Made by a program: the position numbers and the translations under genes
Shown: in pieces, positions 43,761 through 54,029 of the stretch
Position numbering within the stretch: the stretch's first letter is position 1
Layout: each line of letters opens with the position of its first letter
Assembly (NCBI RefSeq): GCF_040267685.1
Contig: NZ_CP158367.1
Span: forward strand, 496,001 to 560,000
DNA: 64,000 bases
Direction: 5' to 3'
Origin: Proteinivorax tanatarense
Lineage (GTDB): Bacteria; Bacillota; Proteinivoracia; Proteinivoracales; Proteinivoracaceae
Notes under the pieces: model-generated
The model's input: only the letters and a program-made list of their open reading frames with translations
Databases searched by the model: none
What the model was told of the DNA's origin: nothing

Positions 43761-44954
43761 TTGAGTAAAAGTTTTAGAGTTTTTGTTGCTTTAGTTGTGG
43801 CTATATCTCTTACTATTCCTTTGTTAACACCGGCTTTTGCCAATGAAATAGAGGAAAAAGAACAGGAGTTAAATGATATTGAAGAAGGTATAGAAAGACG
43901 AAGGTCTGAGACAAACCAATTGGAGAGGGATATAGCTGAAATCTCTGACAAAATAAGTAAGTTGGATGGTCAACTTAAGCAGCAAAGAGATAGAATTAAT
44001 AAATTAAATTCTGACATTCAAAATACTGAAGCTAAAATAAAAGAGACAGATATTGAGATTGCCGAAACTGAGGAGTTTTTAGAGGAAACTACGGAACACC
44101 TAGAAACAAGGTTGGTAACCATGTATCAACAAGGTTCTGTAGGGTACTTAGAGGTTTTACTAAATGCAGCTAGTTTTTCTGATTTTTTGTCTCGCTTTAA
44201 CGCTTTAAGAACAATAGCAGAAGATGATAGAAGGCTGGTAGAGGAAATTAAAGAAGCGAGAGATTTTCTTGAAGTTGAGAGGCAAAAACAGGTAGAGAGA
44301 AAAGAAAGTTTAGTTTCTATGCGCGCTGAAGCACAGGCTGTAGAACAGCGGTTGCAAGCTAATAGAAGAGAACAGGATTCTTTGTCTGCTAAGCTTCATG
44401 AAAAGAAAAGTTTTACTCAAGCTAGAATTGCCCAAAAAGAGCAGGCTGCAAAAGATGTAGAAAAGAAGATTGAAAGACTAATTAGGGAAAATCAGCAACA
44501 AAACGTAGTAAATGCAACTGGGCAGTTTATATGGCCTGTGCCAGGCTATGGATTTGATTGGGTTACCTCACCTTATGGCTATAGAAACCATCCAATATCA
44601 GGTGGACAACGGTTACATACTGGTATAGATATTGGTATCCCTCGTGCACGATGGGCTGGTTCTCCTGGTTTTAATGGTAACCCGGTGGATATTGTAGCTG
44701 CTGATGGTGGTGTTGTTGTACATGCAGGTGGTAATAGGAGCGTTGGTTATGGTCTTTATGTAATAATTGACCATGGTGGTGGAAAATCCACTTTATATGC
44801 TCATATGCATAATATTTCCGTAAATGTTGGGCAAGAAGTGTCTCAGGGCCAAAGTATTGGACATGTAGGTTCTACAGGAGCATCAACGGGACCACATCTT
44901 CACTATGAAATAAGAATAAATGGCCAACACACTAACCCTATGAATTATTATTAA
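43761..44954 (+). CDS. EnvC-like coiled-coil M23 peptidase
   Basis: 397 residues from a TTG start behind GGGAGGGGAG. Signal peptide (VFVALVVAISLTIPLLTPAF-A), two long coiled coils (~25-105, ~155-240), then an M23 (LytM) domain with metal ligands H-x-x-x-D in LHTGIDIG and H-x-H in GPHLHYEI; these are intact, so it may itself cut peptidoglycan, unlike EnvC. Its place after ftsEX suggests FtsX activates it, as with PcsB/CwlO/EnvC in other bacteria. Confidence 0.92.
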   Translation: MSKSFRVFVALVVAISLTIPLLTPAFANEIEEKEQELNDIEEGIERRRSETNQLERDIAEISDKISKLDGQLKQQRDRINKLNSDIQNTEAKIKETDIEIAETEEFLEETTEHLETRLVTMYQQGSVGYLEVLLNAASFSDFLSRFNALRTIAEDDRRLVEEIKEARDFLEVERQKQVERKESLVSMRAEAQAVEQRLQANRREQDSLSAKLHEKKSFTQARIAQKEQAAKDVEKKIERLIRENQQQNVVNATGQFIWPVPGYGFDWVTSPYGYRNHPISGGQRLHTGIDIGIPRARWAGSPGFNGNPVDIVAADGGVVVHAGGNRSVGYGLYVIIDHGGGKSTLYAHMHNISVNVGQEVSQGQSIGHVGSTGASTGPHLHYEIRINGQHTNPMNYY

Positions 44955-44959
44955 TAATT

Positions 44960-44984
44960 AAAACCATCGTTAACGATGGTTTTA
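44960..44984 (+). terminator. Terminator after the M23 gene
   Basis: Palindrome AAAACCATCGTTAACGATGG then TTTTAATTTTT, 6 nt after the stop. The 225 nt that follow before ctpA hold no clear gene. Confidence 0.8.
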
Positions 44985-45209
44985 ATTTTTGTCGTTAGTT
45001 AGCTACTGTAAATTTCTACGTCAATTGGGCATAAGGGAATGTAAGTGGGATAGCTAGCAACGTTGGGCTATTAACAATTGTAGAAAGAGAAACGTTATTA
45101 GGGTTATTTCATAAAAAAATTCTTATTTTAATAGTAAAGGGATATCATATATAGTTATAGAATAATATTGTTATGTAAGTATTTAATGACTAAGATAAGG
45201 GGTGTAATA

Positions 45210-46619
45210 ATGCAAAAACAATGGAAAATAGCCTTTTTAGTATTAGCTTTGGTTGTAACTCATATAGCTACTTTTTCAATAGGGTACAGTATAACTCAAC
45301 AAGGGTACTCCGAAACTGATGGTGTAAATGGTGATATATCATTCGATTCGGATTTTAACGAAAAGACCATGGAAATTATTGAAGTTATTGAAAATAACTT
45401 TTTTGGTGAGTATGATGTGGATGAGATTGAAGAAGCTGTTTATAGAGAATTAGTTGCAGCTTTAGACGATCCTTATAGTGAGTACATGAGTGTAGATGAC
45501 ATAGATAACTTTGGTAGGAGTTATGGTCAAAGTTATGGTGGAATTGGTGTGGAAGTAACTATGCATGAAGATAGAGTAACTGTTGTAGTTCCTATGGCTG
45601 GAAGTCCTGGTGAAGAAGCAGGGCTGTTGCCAGGAGATCAAATAGTTGAAGTTGATAGTAAAAACGTGGAAGGTAAGGGATTGTCGGAAGTTGTTGATAA
45701 AATTTTAGGAGAACCAGATACCGAAGTGCAATTAGGAATAGTAAGAGAAGGTGTGGAAGGAATAGTTGATTTTGAGATAACTAGAGGTATAATAGATCAG
45801 ACCGCAGTGGAGTCAAAAATGCTTGGCGATAGATTAGGATATATAGAATTAACCAGGTTTAGTGAAGGCTCTCATAATGAGTTTTTAGAGCACTTAGATG
45901 ATTTGAAAAAAGAGAATATGGAACAGCTGATTTTAGATTTAAGGGGAAATCCCGGTGGTGGACTAAATGAAGTGCTAGAAATTGGTCAATATTTAGTGCC
46001 GGAAGGAAAAATTGTTTATATAGAAGATAAGCACGGTAATAGAATAGGAACGTATACTTCAGATTTAAAGGAAAGAGACTTCGATATGGTTGTTCTTATT
46101 GATGAAAACAGTGCCAGCGCTTCAGAAATTTTGGCAGGTGCTTTAAAGGACCATAATGCTGCTACCATTATTGGAGCTAATACTTATGGTAAAGGATCAG
46201 TTCAGAACATCATTGACTTAGATGATGGATCAGCAGTTAAGTTAACAGTTTCTAACTTTTTTACTCCTTCGGGAAATATAATCGATGGTGTTGGAGTTGC
46301 TCCAGATATTGAAGTAGAACAAGTAGAGGGAGGTAACTATCCTCCTTTAAGATATACTGGTAGCCTCAGCTTAGAAGAAACTGGTGCTCAAGTTATGGTC
46401 TTGCAGAACATATTGGAATTCTTAGGATACCAGTCAGGTGTGTATGGAACTTTTGACTCTGATACTGAAGAGGGTGTTAAGCAATTTCAAAATGACAATG
46501 AGTTGGAAGCTACTGGAGTGGTAAATTTAGAAGTTGCTGAAAAATTAAACGAAGTTTTAGAAAAAGAACAAAGGGATAATGATAAGCAATTAAACGAAGC
46601 TATTGACTATTTTAAGTAA
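45210..46619 (+). CDS. CtpA-type carboxy-terminal processing protease (S41)
   Basis: 469 residues from ATG 45210 (AAGGGG eight-nine nt upstream), which places the signal anchor at the start (KIAFLVLALVVTHIATFSIG). PDZ domain ~85-170 (YGGIGVEVTMHEDRVTVVVP), S41 protease domain with catalytic S in NSASASEILAGALKDH and K in TYGKGSVQ, C-terminal peptidoglycan-binding domain (GAQVMVLQNILEFLGYQSGV). Processes envelope proteins; follows the FtsEX-hydrolase unit and precedes a PDZ membrane protein. Confidence 0.95.
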   Translation: MQKQWKIAFLVLALVVTHIATFSIGYSITQQGYSETDGVNGDISFDSDFNEKTMEIIEVIENNFFGEYDVDEIEEAVYRELVAALDDPYSEYMSVDDIDNFGRSYGQSYGGIGVEVTMHEDRVTVVVPMAGSPGEEAGLLPGDQIVEVDSKNVEGKGLSEVVDKILGEPDTEVQLGIVREGVEGIVDFEITRGIIDQTAVESKMLGDRLGYIELTRFSEGSHNEFLEHLDDLKKENMEQLILDLRGNPGGGLNEVLEIGQYLVPEGKIVYIEDKHGNRIGTYTSDLKERDFDMVVLIDENSASASEILAGALKDHNAATIIGANTYGKGSVQNIIDLDDGSAVKLTVSNFFTPSGNIIDGVGVAPDIEVEQVEGGNYPPLRYTGSLSLEETGAQVMVLQNILEFLGYQSGVYGTFDSDTEEGVKQFQNDNELEATGVVNLEVAEKLNEVLEKEQRDNDKQLNEAIDYFK

Positions 46620-46672
46620 TTGGAAAAGCTTAATTACAACTTTAGTGGAGAAATCACACAACTAGATTTGGG

Positions 46673-48070
46673 GTGAAAAAGTTGTTAAATTTAAAAGATA
46701 TATTAACTGATATAGTAAATAGTTCAGTAGTCCAAGTTATTTTTGGAATGTTATCTAACCTATATCATAGTACCATAGGAGGATTAATAAATTTTATGTT
46801 TGGTGCTGGACCTTTTCCTCCCTTGCTGGTTGTTCTCCCCTTAGTTTTTTATATTGTTTTTAAACAATATAAAAAACAAACAATAATGGAACGAAAACTT
46901 TTTGGTATATCTATTACTAATCCCTATAAAGAAACTGTTATTTCAACAGCATACGGGGTTATCGGAGGGTTAATTGGCAGTTTTGTCCTTATTTTTATCG
47001 GAGTGGAATTTGCTAGTGTAGGTATAGTGTTTGTTTGGCCTATTGCTATTTTGTTGATGTTAATTAACCCAAGGTATATGTGCTTTGCATATGCAGGTGG
47101 ATTTGTAGGAGTTTTGGTGTTATTAACCAGGTTAATTGTGGAAGTTCTTGGTGTTCAGCATTACGGCTCGGAATTTTTGGAGGCCTTTTTGTCCATTAAC
47201 CTTCCAGGGCTTATGGTTGTTGTTGGAGTGCTACACCTTGTTGAGAGTGGATTGATTTTTTTAAGTGGTGCAAAAGGTATAACACCAATTTATTTTGAAA
47301 GAAAAGATAAAAAAGGCTATAAAGAGGTTATAGGTGGTTTTACATTACAAAGATTTTGGCCAGTACCTTTGGTTGTACTCTTTGCTATGGCTATTCCTTC
47401 AGGTGAGTTAGTGGTTGAATCTTCATCAATTCAGATGCCATCATGGTGGCCACTAATAGAAATGAGTCAGCAACCACCGCCTGGTCATACAGTTACTATG
47501 GTAATGTTTTCGGTCATTGCTGCGGTAGGATATAGCGAGCTCGCTTTTTCAACAACTCCCAAAAAGAAGTCAAGGGATACCGCTAAAAATCTAGGTATAT
47601 ATAGTACAGTGTTAGTGCTACTAGCAATAGTTGCAAATTTTTTTCCATTACTAACTTTTTTGCCAGTTATTTTTGCCCCTTTGGGTCATGAGCTTTTAGT
47701 GCTTTATTCTCAACATAAGGAGTTTTCTAAAGAGCCTCTTTTCCCTACCAATGATGGCAATGGGATTGTTGTGCTAGGGATTCTCCCTGGTTCTGTGGGT
47801 GAAAAGCTGGGTTTGGAACCAGGGTTTAGAATAAAGAGGATAAATGGTCAGAACATAGAAAGTTACTTTGATTATCAGCATTTAATTGCAGAAAATCCAA
47901 CTTATCTGAAAATGGAAGTGGAAGATTTGCATGGTAGGTTAAAATTCTTAAAGGCACCACTTTTCCAAAGGAGAAGACAGCTTGGTATTATAACTATGCC
48001 AGACGGCACTCCTAAATATATGGCATCTTTCAAATTTAACAGCCCTTTAGAAAAAATAATAAATAAATAA
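46673..48070 (+). CDS. PDZ-domain polytopic membrane protein (MinJ-like)
   Basis: 465 residues; about seven or eight membrane segments in the first ~340 residues, then a cytoplasmic or external PDZ domain (IVVLGILPGSVGEKLGLEPG, FRIKRINGQNIESYF). This layout is that of MinJ/YvjB-region proteins next to ftsEX-ctpA in Bacillus. MinJ links DivIVA to MinD; whether this one does is unknown. GTG 46673 after a weak GGGG site; TTG 46682 is an alternative. Confidence 0.75.
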   Translation: MKKLLNLKDILTDIVNSSVVQVIFGMLSNLYHSTIGGLINFMFGAGPFPPLLVVLPLVFYIVFKQYKKQTIMERKLFGISITNPYKETVISTAYGVIGGLIGSFVLIFIGVEFASVGIVFVWPIAILLMLINPRYMCFAYAGGFVGVLVLLTRLIVEVLGVQHYGSEFLEAFLSINLPGLMVVVGVLHLVESGLIFLSGAKGITPIYFERKDKKGYKEVIGGFTLQRFWPVPLVVLFAMAIPSGELVVESSSIQMPSWWPLIEMSQQPPPGHTVTMVMFSVIAAVGYSELAFSTTPKKKSRDTAKNLGIYSTVLVLLAIVANFFPLLTFLPVIFAPLGHELLVLYSQHKEFSKEPLFPTNDGNGIVVLGILPGSVGEKLGLEPGFRIKRINGQNIESYFDYQHLIAENPTYLKMEVEDLHGRLKFLKAPLFQRRRQLGIITMPDGTPKYMASFKFNSPLEKIINK

Positions 48071-48113
48071 AAGGTAAATGCGAATTTATGTTCGCATTTA
48101 CCTTTTATTTTTT
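48069..48113 (+). terminator. Terminator after the PDZ membrane protein
   Basis: Perfect 16-bp stem (48069-48084 / 48091-48106), loop TTTATG, followed by ATTTTTTAA. The gene's stop codon borders the left arm. Confidence 0.9.
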
Positions 48114-48155
48114 AATAATAATTGTTATAATTAAGGACAAGACAATTTAAGTGGA

Positions 48156-48220
48156 GATTGCAAATAATATTCCCACTAGACGAAGGGAATATCCTATTAG
48201 GTTTGTACATTTGTGCAATC
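48156..48220 (+). other. Nested stem-loop in the uvrB leader
   Basis: Outer arms GATTGCA (48156-48162) / TGCAATC (48214-48220) enclose a perfect inner stem ATATTCCC (48167-48174) / GGGAATAT (48185-48192). Lies 37-101 nt before the uvrB start. Could be a regulatory RNA fold or an operator; no LexA-type box is evident to me here. Confidence 0.45.
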
Positions 48221-48256
48221 GCCTAAAGGAGAGTTCTAGATTAGGAGGTGTAGTTT

Positions 48257-50233
48257 ATGTTGCCAGGGGAATTTAGTATTCATTCAAAATTTAAACCCAC
48301 AGGTGACCAACCCAAAGCTATTGACAAATTGGTAAAGGGAATAGAAAAAGGATATAATGGGCAAACGTTGTTGGGAGTAACAGGCTCCGGAAAAACTTAC
48401 ACCATGGCTAATGTTATAGAGCAAGTGCAAAAACCAACTTTGGTAATAGCTCACAATAAAACTTTGGCTGCGCAGTTGTGCAGTGAGTTTAAGGAATTTT
48501 TCCCTGATAATGCAGTGGAGTACTTTGTTTCATATTATGACTACTATCAGCCGGAAGCATATATACCACAGTCTGATACCTATATAGAAAAGGATTCCCA
48601 AATAAATGATGAAATTGATAAGCTTAGATATTCAGCAACGTCTTCTTTATTTGAAAGAAGGGATGTAATAATTGTAGCCAGTGTATCCTGTATTTATGGA
48701 TTGGGCTCTCCTGAAGAATATGGTGATTTAGTAGTATCCTTGCGAGAGGGTATGGAGATAGATCGGGATGAGGTTTTAAAAAGATTGGTGGCAATACAGT
48801 ACAATAGAAATGACACTGATTTTCGACGAGGAACATTTAGAGTTAGAGGAGATGTGGTGGAGATTTTCCCTATCGGTAATAGTGAGAAGGCGGTAAGGGT
48901 AGAATTTTTTGGCGATGAGATTGAAAGAATAACAGAAGTTGACTCTTTAACTGGGGAGATATTAGGGGTTCGCAACCATGTAGCTATTTTTCCAGCTTCT
49001 CATTACGTTACGGCTAGGGATAAGGTGATTAAAGCTATAGATTCTATTGAGGAAGAACTGGAACAACAACTTAATTACTTCAAAAAAAATGGAAAGTTAT
49101 TAGAAGCTCAAAGGCTTGAGCAACGGACCCGTTATGATATAGAGATGATGAAGGAAATTGGTTTTTGTCAAGGGGTGGAAAACTATTCTCTCCATTTAAC
49201 TGGTCGTCAGCCAGGTGATAAACCATATACCTTGATGGATTTTTTCCCTGATGATTACTTAGTAATTATTGATGAATCCCATGTAACAATTCCACAAGTT
49301 GGGGCGATGTATGCTGGAGATTATTCTAGAAAAAAATCTTTAGTTGAACACGGATTTAGGTTGCCCTCTGCCTTTGACAACAGGCCTATGAAGTTTGAAG
49401 AATTTGAGGGGATGTTGAATCAGACAGTGTTTGTATCTGCCACTCCTTCTCGATATGAAAAAGAGCATAGCCTTCAAACTGTCGAACAGATAATTAGGCC
49501 AACAGGTTTATTGGATCCCACTATTACTGTCAAGCCAATTGCTGGTCAGGTGGACGATTTATTAGGTGAGATCCATAAAACTATTACAAATAATCACAGA
49601 GTTTTAGTGACTACCTTAACTAAAAAGATGGCGGAGGATTTGACGGATTACCTAAAAGATGCCGGTATTAAAGTTAAATATCTTCATTCTGACATAGATA
49701 CTTTGGAAAGAATGAAGATTGTAAGGGGATTACGTCTTGGTGAGTTTGATGTGTTGGTAGGTATAAACCTACTTAGAGAAGGGCTGGACATACCAGAGGT
49801 AGAATTGGTAGCTATTTTAGATGCTGATAAAGAAGGCTTTTTGCGCTCAGAACGGTCGCTAATTCAGACCATTGGTAGAGCTGCCAGAAATGATCAAGGT
49901 CGGGTGATACTTTATGCTGATGTAGTTACTGGATCTATGGACAGGGCTATTACTGAAACTGAAAGACGTAGAGAAATTCAAAAAGAGTATAACAAAAAAT
50001 ATAATATCACACCTAAGACGATCCAAAAAGATGTCCATGCTGTTATTGAGGCTACTAAAGTGGCAGAAGAAGAAACAGAGTATACGACAAAAGCAGGCAA
50101 AAAGATGAGTAAAAAGGATAAAAATCTTTTGGTAGCTAAACTTAAAAAAGAGATGGAGGAAGCGGCTAAAAACCTAGAGTTTGAAAAGGCCGCATATTAT
50201 AGGGATATGATTGCAGATATTGATGCAAAGTAA
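48257..50233 (+). CDS. uvrB: UvrB, excinuclease ABC subunit B
   Basis: 658 residues. Walker [15 protein letters not shown], the beta-hairpin region [18 protein letters not shown] that pries DNA open, DESH motif ([11 protein letters not shown]), helicase motif QTIGRAARN, and a C-terminal UVR helix pair ([15 protein letters not shown]) that contacts UvrC. Followed 31 nt later by uvrA, an operon for nucleotide excision repair. TAGGAGGTG before ATG 48257. Confidence 0.98.
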   Translation: MLPGEFSIHSKFKPTGDQPKAIDKLVKGIEKGYNGQTLLGVTGSGKTYTMANVIEQVQKPTLVIAHNKTLAAQLCSEFKEFFPDNAVEYFVSYYDYYQPEAYIPQSDTYIEKDSQINDEIDKLRYSATSSLFERRDVIIVASVSCIYGLGSPEEYGDLVVSLREGMEIDRDEVLKRLVAIQYNRNDTDFRRGTFRVRGDVVEIFPIGNSEKAVRVEFFGDEIERITEVDSLTGEILGVRNHVAIFPASHYVTARDKVIKAIDSIEEELEQQLNYFKKNGKLLEAQRLEQRTRYDIEMMKEIGFCQGVENYSLHLTGRQPGDKPYTLMDFFPDDYLVIIDESHVTIPQVGAMYAGDYSRKKSLVEHGFRLPSAFDNRPMKFEEFEGMLNQTVFVSATPSRYEKEHSLQTVEQIIRPTGLLDPTITVKPIAGQVDDLLGEIHKTITNNHRVLVTTLTKKMAEDLTDYLKDAGIKVKYLHSDIDTLERMKIVRGLRLGEFDVLVGINLLREGLDIPEVELVAILDADKEGFLRSERSLIQTIGRAARNDQGRVILYADVVTGSMDRAITETERRREIQKEYNKKYNITPKTIQKDVHAVIEATKVAEEETEYTTKAGKKMSKKDKNLLVAKLKKEMEEAAKNLEFEKAAYYRDMIADIDAK

Positions 50234-50264
50234 ATTAAATATGGGATAAATGGAGGAGTAACAG

Positions 50265-53093
50265 TTGAAAGATATAACAATTAAAGGCGCTAGAGAAAAT
50301 AATTTAAAAGATATACATTTGACGATACCCAGAGACAAGCTAATTGTTTTTACGGGATTAAGTGGATCTGGCAAGTCATCTTTAGCTTTTGATACTATTT
50401 ATGCTGAAGGGCAACGAAGGTATGTGGAGTCTTTATCTGCCTATGCCCGTCAGTTTTTAGGACAAATGGAAAAGCCGGATATGGACTCTATAGAAGGGTT
50501 GTCGCCAGCTATTTCTATTGACCAAAAAACTACCAGTAAAAATCCCCGTTCTACGGTGGGAACGGTAACAGAAATATATGATTATTTTAGGCTGCTATTT
50601 GCTAGAGTGGGGACACCGTATTGCCCTAAATGTGATAAGCCAATTGCTCAACAAACTGTTTCACAAATGGTAGATCAGGCCATGACTTTACCTGAAAGAA
50701 CAAAAATTCAGGTGCTAGCTCCGGTTGTGCGGGGTAGAAAAGGGCAACACATAAAGCTTTTAGAAAAACTGAAAAAAAGTGGTTATGTAAGAGTAAAAAT
50801 AGATGATCATGCTTATCAGTTAGATGAAGAAATAAAGTTGGAAAAAAACAAAAAGCATACTATAGAAGTTGTTGTAGATAGAATTGTAATTAAAGATGGT
50901 GTTGAGAATCGATTAGCAGATTCTTTAGAAACATCTTTAGCGTTAGGAGAAGGTATTGCTATTTTAGACGTGATCGGCGGGGAAAAGATTTCAGTTAGTG
51001 AAAATTTTGCTTGTTTAGATTGTGGTTTTAGCTTTCAGGAAATTAGCCCTAGAATGTTTTCATTTAATAACCCCTATGGAGCGTGTACAGGTTGCTCGGG
51101 TTTAGGCAGTCATTTGGAACCTGATCCTGATTTAATTATAAAAGATAAAAATTTATCCATTGCAGAAGGGGCAATTATACCTTGGAGTAGAAGCTCTTCT
51201 GGTTATTACGGTGAAGTGCTGAGAGTGCTTTCTGAAAAGCATGGTTTTGATTTAAAAGTGCCCGTTAAAGATTTGTCAAAAGAAGTCATAGATATTTTAC
51301 TTTATGGAACTGGAGCTGAGCGTTATGATATTCAATACATCGGGGCAAACGGAGAAAAAAATCAACTAAATGTTCCTTTTAGGGGATTGGTCAACTGGGT
51401 AAAAGCTCGATATAATGAGACTTCCTCAGATTATATTAGAAATGATTTAGAAGGGTATATGTCAAAAAAGAGTTGCGATGAATGTAAAGGAGCTAGATTA
51501 AAGCCTGAGGCACTAGCTGTTAAGGTTGGCGATGTAAATATAGCTGAACTTACAGCTTTGTCTGTAAAGGATACAAAAGCTTTTTTCGTTGGCTTAGAGT
51601 TGACTGAAAAGCAGATGATGATTGGCAAAATGATTTTAAAGGAAATAAACGAAAGATTAGGTTTTTTGATGGACGTCGGACTGGATTATTTAACTTTGGA
51701 TAGAAGTGCCGGGACTTTATCAGGTGGGGAAGCTCAAAGGATAAGATTGGCTACTCAGATAGGGTCATCCCTGATGGGGGTGCTCTATATACTAGACGAG
51801 CCTAGTATTGGCTTGCATCAACGGGATAATCAAAGACTTTTGGATACCTTAAAAAAACTAAGGGATTTAGGAAACACTTTGATAGTGGTTGAGCACGATG
51901 AAGACACGATAAAGGCTGCTGATCATATTGTGGATATTGGACCATATGCAGGGGAGCATGGTGGTGATGTTGTTGCTCAAGGTGATATTAATCAAATTAT
52001 GGCGGAGAAAAAGTCGGTTACAGGCCAATATCTGACTGGCGAGAAAGAAATTATAGTCCCAGATAAAAGAAGAAAGCCTAATGGAAAATGGCTTGAGGTA
52101 AAAGGAGCAACAGAGAATAACTTAAACAATGTAAGCGTTAAATTTCCTTTGGGAGTTTTTACTTGTGTTACTGGAGTATCGGGATCAGGTAAAAGTACTT
52201 TAGTTAATGAAATATTATATAAATCTCTGGCGCAAAAAATAAATAAGGCTCGTTCTAAACCTGGCAGTCATAAAGAGATTAAAGGAATAGAAAATATAGA
52301 AAAAATTATTGATATAGATCAATCCCCTATAGGTAGAACCCCTAGGTCAAACCCGGCTACTTATACAGGTGTATTTGATTTTATTAGAGAACTGTTTTCA
52401 AAAACACAGGATGCTCAGACAAAAGGTTATAAGCCGGGGAGATTTTCTTTTAATGTAAAAGGAGGGCGCTGTGAAGCTTGCCGTGGCGATGGCATAATTA
52501 AAATAGAAATGCATTTTTTACCAGATGTTTATGTGCCATGTGAAGTTTGTAAAGGGGCAAGATATAACAGAGAAACCTTGGAGATCAGATATAAAGGGAA
52601 AACTATTTCTGACATACTGGATATGCCTGTATCAGAGGCTCTGATATTTTTTGAGAATATTCCCCGCATAAAAAGAAAGTTAGATACTTTATATGATGTT
52701 GGGTTGGGATATATAAAGTTAGGGCAACCAGCTACAACTTTATCAGGTGGAGAGGCTCAAAGGGTTAAGCTAGCCACTCATTTAAGTAAACGAAGTAATG
52801 GTAAAACCTTATATATCTTAGATGAGCCTACAACAGGCTTGCATGTTGCAGATATTGATAAGTTATTGAGAGTGTTAAATAGGCTTGTGGAAAATGGTGA
52901 TAGTGTGTTAGTGATTGAGCATAATTTAGATGTCATTAAAACTGCTGACTATATAATTGATTTAGGACCAGAGGGAGGACATCGAGGTGGTGAAGTGATT
53001 GCCAAAGGGACCCCAGAAGAAATATGTAAAGAAGATAAATCTTATACAGGCAAATACTTGAAACCATATGTGATTTCAGATAGTGCGGGATAA
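50265..53093 (+). CDS. uvrA: UvrA, excinuclease ABC subunit A
   Basis: 942 residues from TTG 50265 behind GGAGGAG. Two ABC modules: [14 protein letters not shown] and [13 protein letters not shown], signatures [15 protein letters not shown] and [15 protein letters not shown]. Zinc cysteines [16 protein letters not shown]...CTGC, CDECKG and CEACRGDG...CEVCKG present. Damage sensor that loads UvrB. Confidence 0.98.
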   Translation: MKDITIKGARENNLKDIHLTIPRDKLIVFTGLSGSGKSSLAFDTIYAEGQRRYVESLSAYARQFLGQMEKPDMDSIEGLSPAISIDQKTTSKNPRSTVGTVTEIYDYFRLLFARVGTPYCPKCDKPIAQQTVSQMVDQAMTLPERTKIQVLAPVVRGRKGQHIKLLEKLKKSGYVRVKIDDHAYQLDEEIKLEKNKKHTIEVVVDRIVIKDGVENRLADSLETSLALGEGIAILDVIGGEKISVSENFACLDCGFSFQEISPRMFSFNNPYGACTGCSGLGSHLEPDPDLIIKDKNLSIAEGAIIPWSRSSSGYYGEVLRVLSEKHGFDLKVPVKDLSKEVIDILLYGTGAERYDIQYIGANGEKNQLNVPFRGLVNWVKARYNETSSDYIRNDLEGYMSKKSCDECKGARLKPEALAVKVGDVNIAELTALSVKDTKAFFVGLELTEKQMMIGKMILKEINERLGFLMDVGLDYLTLDRSAGTLSGGEAQRIRLATQIGSSLMGVLYILDEPSIGLHQRDNQRLLDTLKKLRDLGNTLIVVEHDEDTIKAADHIVDIGPYAGEHGGDVVAQGDINQIMAEKKSVTGQYLTGEKEIIVPDKRRKPNGKWLEVKGATENNLNNVSVKFPLGVFTCVTGVSGSGKSTLVNEILYKSLAQKINKARSKPGSHKEIKGIENIEKIIDIDQSPIGRTPRSNPATYTGVFDFIRELFSKTQDAQTKGYKPGRFSFNVKGGRCEACRGDGIIKIEMHFLPDVYVPCEVCKGARYNRETLEIRYKGKTISDILDMPVSEALIFFENIPRIKRKLDTLYDVGLGYIKLGQPATTLSGGEAQRVKLATHLSKRSNGKTLYILDEPTTGLHVADIDKLLRVLNRLVENGDSVLVIEHNLDVIKTADYIIDLGPEGGHRGGEVIAKGTPEEICKEDKSYTGKYLKPYVISDSAG

Positions 53094-53114
53094 GTTGACT
53101 GCTTTTAAAAGTAA

Positions 53115-53146
53115 CGTCCCACCAAAAAAGGTGGGACGATTATTTT
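53115..53146 (+). terminator. uvrBA terminator
   Basis: CGTCCCACC / GGTGGGACG, loop AAAAAA, then ATTATTTTT. Confidence 0.9.
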
Positions 53147-53224
53147 TATTATGATAGATTGTCTAACTCATATAATAAAATTGAGATATTTTAATGTTGT
53201 ATTTGAGAGTTTTGGAGGTGTGTT

Positions 53225-53554
53225 ATGATGAATTATTTTGCTTTTCTTGCATTTGTTTTTTCTTTATATACTATTAATGAAGTTTCAGTTATAAATAAGA
53301 GGCTTAAGAAAAGTGAAGATAAGGTAGGTAGGTTAAAAAGAAGTATGGGAGTTGATGATAAGGATATGGAAGCTAAACAGGAGTATTTGCTTAATTATTT
53401 AGGAAAAAAGTGTTTTATTACTTTTGTAGATGATAATACAGTTACGGGTGAGTTAGAGCAATGCCAAGATGGGTGGATAAAGTTGAGGTTGAAAAATGGT
53501 CGGATTAAGTTGTTTAAATTGGTTGATGTTTTTTCTATCGAAGTAAAAGATTGA
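53225..53554 (+). CDS. Small membrane-anchored protein, function unknown
   Basis: 109 residues. N-terminal membrane segment (NYFAFLAFVFSLYTINEVSV), a short charged helix, then a beta-rich C-terminal part (KKCFITFVDDNTVTGELEQC, then KLRLKNGRIKLFKLVDVFSI) with the rhythm of a small SH3/Sm-like barrel. GGAGGTG before ATG 53225. Between uvrA and uvrC but probably independent. Family not recognised beyond this. Confidence 0.65.
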   Translation: MMNYFAFLAFVFSLYTINEVSVINKRLKKSEDKVGRLKRSMGVDDKDMEAKQEYLLNYLGKKCFITFVDDNTVTGELEQCQDGWIKLRLKNGRIKLFKLVDVFSIEVKD

Positions 53555-53619
53555 AGTTTTATTTATTTTTCAGATGTGAGAAAACCAGAGGGAAGTCCAT
53601 TCAGTGAAACATAATCGCC

Positions 53620-54000
53620 CTAATGCTCTTTTATCCAACTATCTGCTATCCATCATCCAACTAAGGTCTTCATTGTCAATTGTCCATTGTAAATTGCAAA
53701 TTCGCCTTTGAACTTAATAACTTCTGGGGCCGATATAAGTTATCATACAGGTCATTGGAATGAACCTTATATGTTTTCCTATCAACTATCCGCTATCCAA
53801 CCATCCAACCAAGATTTTAATTGTCAATTGTCCATTGTAAACTGTAAATTCGCCTTTTTGAACTATACGAGTTATCATACAGGTCATTTGAATGAACCTT
53901 ATATGTTTTTCTATCAACTATCCACTATCCAACCATCCAACCAAGATTTTAATTGTCAATTGTCCATTGTAAATTGTAAATTCGCCTTTGAAATGAATTT
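53620..54000. repeat. Dispersed repeat plus a 132-bp tandem duplication before uvrC
   Basis: GTTATCATACAGGTCATT starts at 53739 and again at 53871; each ~132-bp copy includes CCAACCATCCAACCAAGATT and TCAATTGTCCATTGTAAA. A first, partial round of the same repeat is at 53630-53708. A frame spanning 53708-54040 simply reads both copies and is not a gene. Confidence 0.85.
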
Positions 54001-54029
54001 GAACTTAAAAAAGAAGAGTGGTGATTTGA

